Below, in pieces: positions 10,062-19,457 of a stretch of DNA of 49,780 bases. How positions within the stretch are numbered: position 1 is the first letter of the stretch; every line of letters starts with the position of its first letter. A model generated the notes under the pieces. It was not told where the DNA came from. It saw nothing but the letters and a program-made list of their open reading frames with translations, and made no database searches. A program made the position numbers and the translations under genes. This DNA is from Candidatus Celaenobacter antarcticus. Its GTDB lineage: Bacteria; Cloacimonadota; Cloacimonadia; JGIOTU-2. Where the stretch lies: NCBI GenBank assembly GCA_030765865.1, contig JAVCDK010000038.1, positions 1-49,780 of the forward strand, in the 5' to 3' direction.

Positions 10062-10202
10062 AAGGAGGGAATTATGAGGACTTTAATATAAGGTTATTAT
10101 GATAAATGATGTCAAGAAAATGATATAACGGGTTGCGGGTTGCAAGAATTACATTACAGCGTGACGAAGAAGGGACCAACCCGGAAGCTGATCCCATGAG
10201 TA

Positions 10203-10245
10203 TCAATCTCAGATTCTTCATGCTCATTGAGTTAACTGAGATTGA
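10203..10245. repeat. Perfect 10-bp inverted repeat
   Basis: TCAATCTCAG (10203-10212) / CTGAGATTGA (10236-10245). Confidence 0.6.
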
Positions 10246-10474
10246 ACAAAAGAACACCATAATTATATGGTAAATTTATAGAATACAATGTTATAAAAAT
10301 GTCAAGAAATATGCTGGGATAAGAAAGAATTGACAAAAAGGTGAAGAAATTAAATAAATGTTTCAACATTGAGGTGAATACTGTTTTTACAAATGAAAAT
10401 GAGCGGAAATAGATGTGGAAGTAATAAAATGAATAAAAAAATAGAAGAAAAATGACGAATAATCTAAAAGCGAA

Positions 10475-10550
10475 ATCCCCGACATATGTCGTAGACACCA
10501 CGAATTTGGCTGAGTTCACGACATTAATGGCGGGGATACAACCGTTATGC
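10475..10550. repeat. Imperfect palindrome ending in GTTATGC (attC-like candidate 1)
   Basis: ATCCCCG(10475-10481)/CGGGGAT(10531-10537) and nested ATGTCGT(10486-10492)/ACGACAT(10518-10524), then GTTATGC 10544-10550. Confidence 0.45.
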
Positions 10551-10573
10551 ACAACCCAAAAACAGAGTACTAA

Positions 10574-11704
10574 ATGAATCTTGAATCTGAAATATTAAGC
10601 TTAATAGAATCTAAAATAGAAGGTGATTACTGGGATTTTAAGCAAGAACCCCACGATAATAAAGCTTCTCTTCTGCATGATATTCTTTGCATGTCGAATA
10701 GCCTTCACCGCGGAAATAGATTCTTAATTTACGGAGTATCAGACCCCAAAGTGGGAACCGAAGTAATTGGATTAACTAGAGAGCAGAACGGTCGGAAGAC
10801 ACAAGTCAAGTTCATAGATTTCTTGAGGACTAAACCATTTGCAGGTGATTGCCGTCCAGAAATAGAGCTACATACATTAGAGATTTATGGTAAAGAGATT
10901 GATGTTTTAATAATATTTGATAATCCGTTAAAACCATATTATTTAACAGAGGACTACAGAGATAAAGATAAAAATGTAAAAGTTAATTCTATCTATACAC
11001 GAACAAATGATACAAATACACCAATTGATAAATCTGCAGATGTTGGAGTCATAGAAAAAATGTGGATACAAAGGTTTGGGCTTGACTTATCTCCATTAGA
11101 ACGAATGAAATTATTATTGCTTCAACCGAAAGAATGGTTTAAAGACATTGGGAATAAAACATATGCCTACCATCTAGATTTTCCTGAATTCAGGATAGAA
11201 TTTTCCGAGGTTCATGAGTTTTGGGAAGTTTTTAGTTTCTTTTTTACAAATGAAAAATCATACTTAGGAACTGCTACTTGCAAATATCACTCAACAACAC
11301 TTTTTGAGCTCGAGTATATGTATTGTGACGAGATGAGAATAGAATTATCTGTTCCTAAAACTGCATATGTCAAGTTGAAGAATTCTGAAAATTGGTTTTA
11401 TTATTACAATCTTGAGGAATTAGACGGAATATTCCTGTATTTTATGACAAACGGATTGACGCATTTGCATTCAAGAAGTCCTGCATTCCCTTTTGTTTTG
11501 TTTAACAATAAAGTGCAGATGAAAAAATTCATAGAATACCTTGAAGCAAATGAGAATAATTTGAATAAAATAAAGCCAGACTTTTATGCAGAACATGCAA
11601 AAGACAGAATGAAAAAACAGGATAAAAATTCAGTTATTGACCCTCTATTTATTGATAGGGTAATACAGTTGAACAAAAAATGGGCAGGGCATAACAATGT
11701 ATAA
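10574..11704 (+). CDS. AlbA_2 / Schlafen-like ATP-binding domain protein
   Basis: ESKIEGDYWDFKQEPHDNKASLLHDILCMSNSLHRGNRFLIYGVSD matches the AlbA_2 domain pattern. Confidence 0.75.
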   Translation: MNLESEILSLIESKIEGDYWDFKQEPHDNKASLLHDILCMSNSLHRGNRFLIYGVSDPKVGTEVIGLTREQNGRKTQVKFIDFLRTKPFAGDCRPEIELHTLEIYGKEIDVLIIFDNPLKPYYLTEDYRDKDKNVKVNSIYTRTNDTNTPIDKSADVGVIEKMWIQRFGLDLSPLERMKLLLLQPKEWFKDIGNKTYAYHLDFPEFRIEFSEVHEFWEVFSFFFTNEKSYLGTATCKYHSTTLFELEYMYCDEMRIELSVPKTAYVKLKNSENWFYYYNLEELDGIFLYFMTNGLTHLHSRSPAFPFVLFNNKVQMKKFIEYLEANENNLNKIKPDFYAEHAKDRMKKQDKNSVIDPLFIDRVIQLNKKWAGHNNV

Positions 11705-11705
11705 A

Positions 11706-11818
11706 AATAATAGCCGAGATAGTAGTAAATTAAGGTATTGTAGCACGCTTCAACTTTATTGTAACTTGAAAGGGATGAAGCCCGCAATCGGCTACTATTC
11801 TTATACTAAACGTTATGT
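11706..11818. repeat. Imperfect palindrome ending in GTTATGT (attC-like candidate 2)
   Basis: AATAATAGCCGA (11706-11717) / TCGGCTACTATT (11788-11799), 11 of 12 paired; nested GCTTCA/TGAAGC; GTTATGT at 11812-11818. Confidence 0.45.
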
Positions 11819-11888
11819 AAAAAAAGGAAAAAAGAAAAGAATAATTATGAAAAATTGTACGAAGTACATATACACGCAAAAATTGGGA

Positions 11889-11947
11889 GTATCCCCGAAA
11901 TTTTTGGTAGATTTATTGGTGATATCACCGAACATGTTCGGGGATAC
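11889..11947. repeat. Nested palindromic element
   Basis: GTATCCCCGAA / TTCGGGGATAC perfect 11-bp inverted repeat enclosing two perfect 12-bp palindromes, GGTGATATCACC (11918-11929) and CGAACATGTTCG (11929-11940). Confidence 0.7.
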
Positions 11948-12009
11948 ATTCATTAGCAGAAATATAGTAAATAGCTAAATAAAAGATTAATGTTTTGAAA
12001 AAAAGGGAT

Positions 12010-14259
12010 AATGTAATGCGTAGATTTATAAAAATCGTACTTTGTATTTTATGTATATTGTTGTTAACTTCAACGGTATATGGGAAAAAGAAGAAAATTA
12101 ATGCTTCTGATAAATTGATCATTCATTTCTCAAGAGAAGGATTTTATCCTCTAACATCTTGGCAGTATGCACATGGTTGTAAAGAGGAAACTAAATATGA
12201 GGATTACCTATGGTATGAATTCAATGATTGGTTTTTTGAGGGAACCATCTGGGAGACACAGATTGTTTTAAAAACTAAGGAACCAGGAAATTATGATTTG
12301 ATTATAAAACCTTTTTTTAACATCAATGTTATTAAAAGTGGAAAAAATTGGAAATATTCTTGGGATATTACATTGGATATATATAACTTTTCTGACACTA
12401 AATTATTTACTATAAAGCGTAATATTACAAAATATTTCGATCGTCATTATGGACCAGGAGATCTAATAGCTAAATATATGAGAGATGATTCTCAAATAAC
12501 TTCAATTGAAAATGAATTTATTGCACATCCCCTATTTATGCTTGCAACCTTTTGGAAAAATGAAAATTCTAAACTGTCATCAAAAAATAATAAAAACTCA
12601 TCAATAATCTGGAATGGATACTCCTGCGAAAATAATAATAGTTCAATTCAAGACCCCTTTTCTAAAATCAGAGAAAATATCCAAAAACAAATTGATGAAT
12701 ACTTAACACCAAGAAATCCTGTTGATATTAACTCGAGAATTCCAAATATAGTGAGTAAACCTATACTTCCTGATTTACCAAAATTAGTGAAAGGACAATT
12801 TGAAACAATAACTATGTTTGATGAACGTGTTAGAAAAGCAATGGATGAAAGACAAATTCAAATGGATGAAAGACAAATTCAAATTGTTGAACTTCAAGAA
12901 AAATATCGAATTGATGTTGAAAACCGGAACAAAATAATTGAAAATTTACAAATAGAATACAGCAATGATTTGGAAAAAATTAAGAATGAACAAAAATTAA
13001 AAAAAGACATACTTACCCAGAAAATTAACGAATTTACTCAAAAATCATTTTTCGAAGTAATGGGCTTTCCTTTACTAGAAAATCCTGTTTATGATTCAGA
13101 GACTGAGATCATGTATGTTGATTTAAAAGCTTCAAATGCTGACTATCAGAAGAAAATTGCATTGAATTTACCCCTTTCAGAAGCAGAAACATTTTATAAT
13201 AATGTAAAAGCAGAATACGCAATGCCAATAGTAATATATTCAATTGAAGAAAATTCTATTAATCTAAATCAAATAAAAATCTACTCTAATGAAAAATTTT
13301 ACTCGGCTACTTTGACTGATGAAGATTTTGAACCAGAAATATTTGAAATAGCGTTAGAAGATAAAAAAGTAGAATTTGATTCTGAGCAGCAAATATACTT
13401 AGAATTACAAAACCCCAACCTTATAGATACTTATCGAGTAAGTGCAATCCAATATGGAGAGAACCCTGAATCAAAAGGAATAGAATATGATGATGATTTA
13501 ACTCCCATTATTGATAAATTAGAGAGAAAACCTGAAGATTCAAGAAATTGGCTTTTCATTATTGCAGTGGAAAATTATGATGAAACAGATCCTGTGATCT
13601 TTTCTAAAAACAGTGCTGTGCTTTTTAAAAAAACTGCTCAGAAAGTATTCGGAATAAAAGATAGAAATACTTATGCATTAATAGAAAATGATGCAACAAG
13701 TGGAAAAATCAAAGATAAACTACAACGTTTATTTGATAATGTCAAAGAAGGAGATGTAATTTATTTCTATTATAGCGGTCATGGTGTTCCAGTGCCACAA
13801 ACTGAAGACTCTTTTATCTTACCTAAAGATAAAATTGTGGATTATATTTCAAAGGAATCCGAATTCAATTTATCTAACATTTATAAGAATCTCTCAGATT
13901 CAAAAGCTGAAAAAGTATTTGTATTTATTGATGCTTGTTTTAGTGGTAAAACTGATAATGTCCCAATTTTTAAGGGTGTTGCTCCCGGTCTAATCAAAAC
14001 TAAGAAAATTCAGTTTAATAAAGACAAAATGGCAATAATTACAGCTGGCAAAGACAATCAATTCTCAAATAGTTTTGATGAAAAGGGTCATAGAATGTTT
14101 AGTTATTATCTCATAAAAAGTTTGGCAGAGAGAGGAGACATTGAAATAAATTTGCTATATAAAGATATTAGTGTTAAGGTTCATGACACATCTTTTGAAA
14201 AAGGTGATACTTATATTCAGGAACCACAGATTTATGGTAATAAAAAATTGAAACTGTGA
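12010..14259 (+). CDS. Secreted caspase-like (peptidase C14) protein; start could also be the ATG at 11995
   Basis: Signal peptide-like MRRFIKIVLCILCILLLTSTVYG; catalytic dyad motifs YYSGHGVPVP and VFIDACFSGK. Confidence 0.85.
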   Translation, partial: NVMRRFIKIVLCILCILLLTSTVYGKKKKINASDKLIIHFSREGFYPLTSWQYAHGCKEETKYEDYLWYEFNDWFFEGTIWETQIVLKTKEPGNYDLIIKPFFNINVIKSGKNWKYSWDITLDIYNFSDTKLFTIKRNITKYFDRHYGPGDLIAKYMRDDSQITSIENEFIAHPLFMLATFWKNENSKLSSKNNKNSSIIWNGYSCENNNSSIQDPFSKIRENIQKQIDEYLTPRNPVDINSRIPNIVSKPILPDLPKLVKGQFETITMFDERVRKAMDERQIQMDERQIQIVELQEKYRIDVENRNKIIENLQIEYSNDLEKIKNEQKLKKDILTQKINEFTQKSFFEVMGFPLLENPVYDSETEIMYVDLKASNADYQKKIALNLPLSEAETFYNNVKAEYAMPIVIYSIEENSINLNQIKIYSNEKFYSATLTDEDFEPEIFEIALEDKKVEFDSEQQIYLELQNPNLIDTYRVSAIQYGENPESKGIEYDDDLTPIIDKLERKPEDSRNWLFIIAVENYDETDPVIFSKNSAVLFKKTAQKVFGIKDRNTYALIENDATSGKIKDKLQRLFDNVKEGDVIYFYYSGHGVPVPQTEDSFILPKDKIVDYISKESEFNLSNIYKNLSDSKAEKVFVFIDACFSGKTDNVPIFKGVAPGLIKTKKIQFNKDKMAIITAGKDNQFSNSFDEKGHRMFSYYLIKSLAERGDIEINLLYKDISVKVHDTSFEKGDTYIQEPQIYGNKKLKL
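12841..12882. repeat. Perfect 2 x 21-bp in-frame tandem repeat within the caspase-like gene
   Basis: atggatgaaagacaaattcaa repeated twice, encoding MDERQIQ MDERQIQ. Confidence 0.95.
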
Positions 14260-14273
14260 AATTGGGGTAATCA

Positions 14274-15269
14274 ATGAAACAAACTTTAATTTTTGTAATT
14301 TTAATTTTCTCTTTCAGCTTATTGTTCGCTTCACAACCAGATTGGTATCGTAAATTATCTCAGAAAGATTTTGAGATCATCGGTTATGGTAGCAGTAAAG
14401 ACCTCGAAGAAGCAAGATCTATGGCTAAAAAAGAAATTGCAAATTCAATTCAAGCTCAAATAATTTCTGAAAACATTTTTGAAACTTCCGAAATTAATAG
14501 CGTCGTGAGCGAGAAAGCAAACCTGTATTTAGCAGCAAAAACTGATGTTGTTTTAAGTGATCTGAAAACTATCAAAGAAGAACAAAAGAAAAAGGTTTGG
14601 TATGTAGCCCTATGTTATGACAACCTTCCAATTGAGAAGAAATTTGCCCAGAAAGTATCATTATCAAAGCATAAATCAGAAAATCAGAATAAATATTTTA
14701 TTAAATCACCCTTAATACAATCAATCAATGAAGAATTGAATTGTATTTTGGACATCAAATTAAAAAGAAAGAATAAGATTTGGTATTTGGCTTATGGAAA
14801 TGTTATGCTACCATTATGCCCTGATGAATTTGAGAAATTATTTATTAGCTATGAATCAGAAAATATTTCAATAATTCCATCTAAATCTTCAGTTCTTACA
14901 GAAGGCGATGTTTTTTCTTTTTCAATTGAATCAAAAAAGAATGGTTATTTGTCTATAATTAATGTATATGAAGACGGCGAATGTTTTATCATAACTTCTA
15001 ATCAACCAGTGATGACTAATCAACTTATCAGTATTCCCGATAAATCTTCCGATAATGAATTAATTGCAGGATTGTTTACTGAAAAACAACCAACTTACGA
15101 CTTATACGTAGCTCTATTTGATAACAAAGAAATTAACCTCAGTAGATTACAAACTGCAGGGAGCAAAATTGAAAAAGAAGAATGGCATTATAAATTTAAT
15201 GAAGTTTTAGAGATGATGAATGAATACGAATTTTGCACTGTTTTAATAAGAACAAGACCAAAAATGTGA
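14274..15269 (+). CDS. LPP20-like / DUF4384-containing exported protein, partner of the caspase-like gene
   Basis: Signal peptide; WYRKLSQKDFEIIGYGSSKDLEEARSMAKKEIANSIQAQI (LPP20-like) and VLTEGDVFSFSIESKKNGYLSIINVYEDGECFII (DUF4384-like). Confidence 0.7.
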   Translation: MKQTLIFVILIFSFSLLFASQPDWYRKLSQKDFEIIGYGSSKDLEEARSMAKKEIANSIQAQIISENIFETSEINSVVSEKANLYLAAKTDVVLSDLKTIKEEQKKKVWYVALCYDNLPIEKKFAQKVSLSKHKSENQNKYFIKSPLIQSINEELNCILDIKLKRKNKIWYLAYGNVMLPLCPDEFEKLFISYESENISIIPSKSSVLTEGDVFSFSIESKKNGYLSIINVYEDGECFIITSNQPVMTNQLISIPDKSSDNELIAGLFTEKQPTYDLYVALFDNKEINLSRLQTAGSKIEKEEWHYKFNEVLEMMNEYEFCTVLIRTRPKM

Positions 15270-15324
15270 TTATGCCAACAAGCGTGACCACGCGAAAAAA
15301 TGCTTGGTGCAAGCCAAACATTAT

Positions 15325-15519
15325 ATGAAGAAATTGAAAAGATATGTTTTAGTTGTTTGTATGATTTTGATGGGTTGTAGGTGTGTGAGAGCTGATAATC
15401 TAAAAGTGCATTTTATTGATGTGAGGTAAGGGGACGCGATATTGGTGCAGTATGAGGGAGAGAATTATTTGATCGACTCGGGGCGGAATTTGAGCTCGGA
15501 TAAGCTGATAAATATGTAG
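15325..15519 (+). pseudogene. Decayed and truncated ComEC/Rec2-related metallo-beta-lactamase-fold gene
   Basis: MKKLKRYVLVVCMILMGCRCVRADNLKVHFIDVR*GDAILVQYEGENYLIDSGRN...*: family motif VHFIDVGQGDAILVQ with internal TAA at the Q codon. Confidence 0.75.
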
Positions 15520-15551
15520 CCACTATTCGATTTCCTCCGAGGTTTTTTTAA

Positions 15552-15585
15552 AAAAGCACGGAATCAAAATCGAATTCGTGCTTTT
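15552..15585. terminator. Bidirectional terminator between the pseudogene and hppA
   Basis: AAAAGCACgGAAT ... ATTCGTGCTTTT hairpin between convergent units. Confidence 0.7.
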
Positions 15586-15609
15586 ATTTATGTTTGGGGG
15601 TTAAGAGAT

Positions 15610-17814
15610 TTACATTATTCCAAGAAACTGCTGAATTGCAGGTGAAAACGCAACGATCAAACCTGCAAAAACAATACTTACCATGCTCATCAGTTTAATT
15701 AAAATATTAATAGAAGGACCGGCAGTATCTTTGAACGGATCTCCGACAGTATCACCAACTACACATGCCTTGTGAATTTCCGAACCCTTGCCGCCGTAGT
15801 GTCCGATTTCGACATATTTTTTTGCATTATCCCATGCGCCGCCCGAGTTATTCATCATAACTGCAAGAGTAAAACCGGTTGTCAGTCCTCCGACGAGGAG
15901 TCCCATCACTCCGGCAACACCAAGAATTAGACCAACAACAATAGGAGTGAGAATGCCTAGAATTGCTGGGGCAACCATTTCTTTCTGAGCCCCTTTAGTT
16001 GAAATGGATACGCACTTTGCATATTCAGGTTCGGCCGTGCCTTCCATAATGCCGGGAATTTCTTTAAATTGTCTACGAACTTCAGCAACCATATCACCCG
16101 CCGCACGACCAACCGCCTTGAGCGTCATCGCTGCAAAGACAAAGGTTACCATGGCACCAATAAATATGCCTATGAGCGCTTTGGGGTTCATAAGTGTAAT
16201 ATTATAATAATCAACAAAATTGGCAATAGAGGCAGTACTCAGGTCAACGCCTGCGATCATCGTTTTTCCTGCGAATTCCAAACCCTTTCGAACTTCTTCT
16301 AAATAAGCTGCAAGAAGTGCCATTGCAGTAAGCGCAGCAGAACCGATTGCAAATCCTTTTCCTGTTGCAGCAGTTGTATTTCCGACTGAGTCGAGGGCAT
16401 CGGTGCGTTCCCGTACCTCTTTTGGAAGTTTGGACATCTCGGCATTTCCACCGGCATTGTCCGCTATAGGACCAAAGGCGTCCATCGCGAGGGTGACACC
16501 GAGTGTAGAAAGCATGCCGACAGCACCAAAACCGATTCCGTACAATCCCATTTCCGGAATGCTGAAACCCTTACTCACTGCAAATGCAGAAAGAATGGCA
16601 ATGGCAATTATGATAACTGGAGCACCTGTGGATTTCATCCCAACTGCAAGTCCGTCTATTATCACAGTTGCAGGTCCGTATTCCGCCTGTTTTACTATTC
16701 CTCGGGTTGCTTTAAAGCTATAAGATGTTGAGCGTTCAGTAAAAACTCCGATCAGAATACCCGCAAGCAATCCTATTACCATAGCAAAAAATACGCCAAG
16801 TGAATATTCAGGAGGAAGCATCCATTTGGTGACAAAGAATGCAACAATTGCAATGAGGATCGAGCTGCCATACACTCCTTTATTCAGTGCGGACATAAGG
16901 TCTTTTGTGGTGGCATCTTCTTTTGTTGAAACCAGGTAAATGCCAAGTATTGAGAGGAATGCACCGATGCCGGCAAGGATCATAGGGGTTGTAACGAAAC
17001 GGATAGCAATGCCCTGCAATGCTGGTATTTTTATAGAGATTTGTGTGAACGCAGCCATGCCGAGTGCGGCAGTAGCTAATATAGAACCACAATAAGATTC
17101 ATACAGATCTGCACCCATACCTGCGACATCACCGACGTTATCACCTACATTATCTGCGATAGTGGCAGGATTACGAGGATCGTCTTCAGGAATACCAGCT
17201 TCTATTTTGCCAACTAGGTCGGCTCCCACATCAGCAGCTTTAGTATAAATACCTCCGCCGAGACGGGCAAAAAGCGCCTGTGTTGAAGCACCCATTCCGA
17301 AACTCAGCATGATCACGGTTATTGTATGAAGATCAACCTTGAAGAGATTCAGCACAAAGAACCATGTAGAGATGTCGATCAGTGCAAGTCCGACAACTAC
17401 GAGCCCCATCACACCACCGGCACGGAACGCGATAGTCAAACCCTTATTAAGACTTTGACGCGCACCCTGAGCGGTTCTGTTTGAGGCAAGGGTTGCTGTG
17501 TTCATTCCGATCCATCCTGCAAGTCCACTGAAAAATCCACCGGTCAAAAACGCCCATGGAATAAGCGGGTGGAGCACTTTCAGCACCCATGCCATGATAT
17601 TAAATACAATGAATGCACCAATGAAGAATTTTCCCACACCTTTATATTGCTGCTTGAGATATGCGAATGCTCCTTCGCGCACATACTTGGCGATTTTCTG
17701 CATCTGTTCATTACCCGGGTCTTCTTTCTTTACACTCTTATAAAGAACGAAAGAGAATATGAGGGCAATGATAGCACCAGCGGGAGCTACAATCCATAAC
17801 AAGGGGATATTCAT
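15610..17814 (-). CDS. hppA: Membrane-bound ion-pumping pyrophosphatase, K+-dependent type
   Basis: [69 protein letters not shown] (Ala at the K+-dependence position); [15 protein letters not shown]. Confidence 0.95.
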   Translation of the reverse strand: MNIPLLWIVAPAGAIIALIFSFVLYKSVKKEDPGNEQMQKIAKYVREGAFAYLKQQYKGVGKFFIGAFIVFNIMAWVLKVLHPLIPWAFLTGGFFSGLAGWIGMNTATLASNRTAQGARQSLNKGLTIAFRAGGVMGLVVVGLALIDISTWFFVLNLFKVDLHTITVIMLSFGMGASTQALFARLGGGIYTKAADVGADLVGKIEAGIPEDDPRNPATIADNVGDNVGDVAGMGADLYESYCGSILATAALGMAAFTQISIKIPALQGIAIRFVTTPMILAGIGAFLSILGIYLVSTKEDATTKDLMSALNKGVYGSSILIAIVAFFVTKWMLPPEYSLGVFFAMVIGLLAGILIGVFTERSTSYSFKATRGIVKQAEYGPATVIIDGLAVGMKSTGAPVIIIAIAILSAFAVSKGFSIPEMGLYGIGFGAVGMLSTLGVTLAMDAFGPIADNAGGNAEMSKLPKEVRERTDALDSVGNTTAATGKGFAIGSAALTAMALLAAYLEEVRKGLEFAGKTMIAGVDLSTASIANFVDYYNITLMNPKALIGIFIGAMVTFVFAAMTLKAVGRAAGDMVAEVRRQFKEIPGIMEGTAEPEYAKCVSISTKGAQKEMVAPAILGILTPIVVGLILGVAGVMGLLVGGLTTGFTLAVMMNNSGGAWDNAKKYVEIGHYGGKGSEIHKACVVGDTVGDPFKDTAGPSINILIKLMSMVSIVFAGLIVAFSPAIQQFLGIM

Positions 17815-18035
17815 AGAGGATCCTCCTGAAATTAATGTTAATATGGCGACAGATTTCTAACCCCATTTAGCTTTGTCAAGGATTGGAAGTCGATAACATA
17901 CACACCCTCAAAATATTTTAATTACATGACACTTTTTGATAAGATGTCGATGAATTATCAAGAAAAGTGGAAGCACTTTTGTAACACAAGACTCCGATCT
18001 TGCGAAGATATTCGACATCCATCTTCATTTCATTA

Positions 18036-18118
18036 CGTCGTGACAGGTCCTTCTTCATTTCATTTCAGTCTTCTCCGCCAGCTGGCGGATACACCCAGAC
18101 AAGACGCCGTGACAGGTC
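18036..18118. repeat. Direct repeats CGYCGTGACAGGTC x2 flanking a 16-bp palindrome
   Basis: CGTCGTGACAGGTC 18036-18049; CGCCGTGACAGGTC 18105-18118; TCCGCCAGCTGGCGGA 18074-18089. Confidence 0.7.
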
Positions 18119-18433
18119 GGAATGTTGATCTACTCCCACACCTCTAAACCAAGTCCCAGTTTACCAGGGCATAATTTAATGTAGATAAACACAAGGGGAA
18201 TTAAGATATTTATACGCTATATTGGTGTGTCTTTATATTCAAATTTAAAGATATTTTGTGTCATAAAAGAAAAATGTAATTTTAAAATGCTATTGATTTT
18301 TAAATAAAAAAATCTTTCTCAGAAAAACTTGACACGTTAACAAATACCAAATGTTTTACCGACCAAATAATTTAATTCGAAAATTAATTTATTATATGAT
18401 CAGACCTAAACGCTTGAGTGAGAAAGGACAGAA

Positions 18434-19456
18434 ATGGTCGTTTCAAAATCCGATCTAATTAAATTTTTCGATACAGTACAATCTGAATTTGATATTTTTG
18501 TTCCCTATCAAACTGAGAGGGAAAAGGACGATCTCGTATTCAAGCAATATGATTCTGAAAAGGAATTTGTGCTCGATAAATACCGTACTATTGATCCAGT
18601 GCGAACTCTATTTTATTTGCCTTCAGAAAGTGTGCTTCCCCCTTCTGCAAAAACTAATAAAAGAATTATTGCAGGTGTGAAAAACTGTGATCTTCTCGGG
18701 CTTGCTGTTCTGGACGATGCACTTCTCAATGATAATTTTGTAGAGCCAAATTACAAAATCTGGAGAGATAGTTCCTATATCATAAGCTGCGATTGTACAG
18801 ATGCATTGCAGACATGTCATTGTGTTTTGCTTGATAATAATCCATATCCAAATAATGACACAGAAGGCGATGCATTATTTGATCTAAATGTTTCTCCAGT
18901 TGAAGATAAATTCATTATTGAGGTTGGCAGCAAGAAGGGAGAAGAACTTCTTGAGAAGATCAAGGAAGTTTGTACGCTTACAGAAGTCACTAATAATGAT
19001 AAAGAAATTCGCGAAGCAAATCATGCTGAGGTTCTCAAAAAAGTCCGTGATATAAATTCTGATTTTACACAGGACAGACATTATGATGTCATCACAGAGA
19101 ACAAGGAAGCTTCTGTATGGAAAGAGTTCTGCAATGAATGTGTGCAGTGCGGCGCATGTACAAATATTTGCCCGACGTGTTACTGCCTAATTCTTAATGA
19201 TGAAAGCACGAAAGAAGAATTCCGCAAGGTTCGTTCGTGGGATTCCTGTCAGCTTGTAGGATATGCAGAAGTTGCCGGCGGAGGAACTCCCCGCGAGCAC
19301 AGATGGGAAACCTTCAGAAACCGCTATCAGTGCAAATACAATTTCATGAAATTCAATTTCGATAAATTAGGATGCACAGGATGTGGGCGTTGTATTTCCG
19401 CCTGTCCTGCTGAAATCGATTTACGAGAAGTTATTCAAAGTTTACAGGAGGTTTAG
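18434..19456 (+). CDS. 4Fe-4S dicluster protein, sulfhydrogenase beta (HydB)-like / AsrA-like
   Basis: CNECVQCGACTNICPTCYCL and CTGCGRCISACPAEIDLREV ferredoxin motifs. Confidence 0.8.
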   Translation: MVVSKSDLIKFFDTVQSEFDIFVPYQTEREKDDLVFKQYDSEKEFVLDKYRTIDPVRTLFYLPSESVLPPSAKTNKRIIAGVKNCDLLGLAVLDDALLNDNFVEPNYKIWRDSSYIISCDCTDALQTCHCVLLDNNPYPNNDTEGDALFDLNVSPVEDKFIIEVGSKKGEELLEKIKEVCTLTEVTNNDKEIREANHAEVLKKVRDINSDFTQDRHYDVITENKEASVWKEFCNECVQCGACTNICPTCYCLILNDESTKEEFRKVRSWDSCQLVGYAEVAGGGTPREHRWETFRNRYQCKYNFMKFNFDKLGCTGCGRCISACPAEIDLREVIQSLQEV

Positions 19457-19457
19457 G

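Noticed and set aside
10232-10552. 106-aa minus-strand ORF in the 10 kb gap
   Set aside because: Low-complexity Phe/Tyr/Ser-rich translation of AT-rich intergenic DNA
11697-11978. 93-aa plus-strand ORF
   Set aside because: Covers the palindromic intergenic elements, no SD, no recognisable motifs; likely non-coding
11995-15269. Calling the caspase and partner a confirmed anti-phage system
   Set aside because: Both appear exported and no known effector or sensor architecture is recognisable; kept only as a hypothesis
18329-18400. Possible sigma70 promoter (TTGACA at 18329) before the Mbx-like operon
   Set aside because: No convincing -10 at 16-18 nt spacing (tgtttt); TATGAT-like sequence is too far; left uncalled
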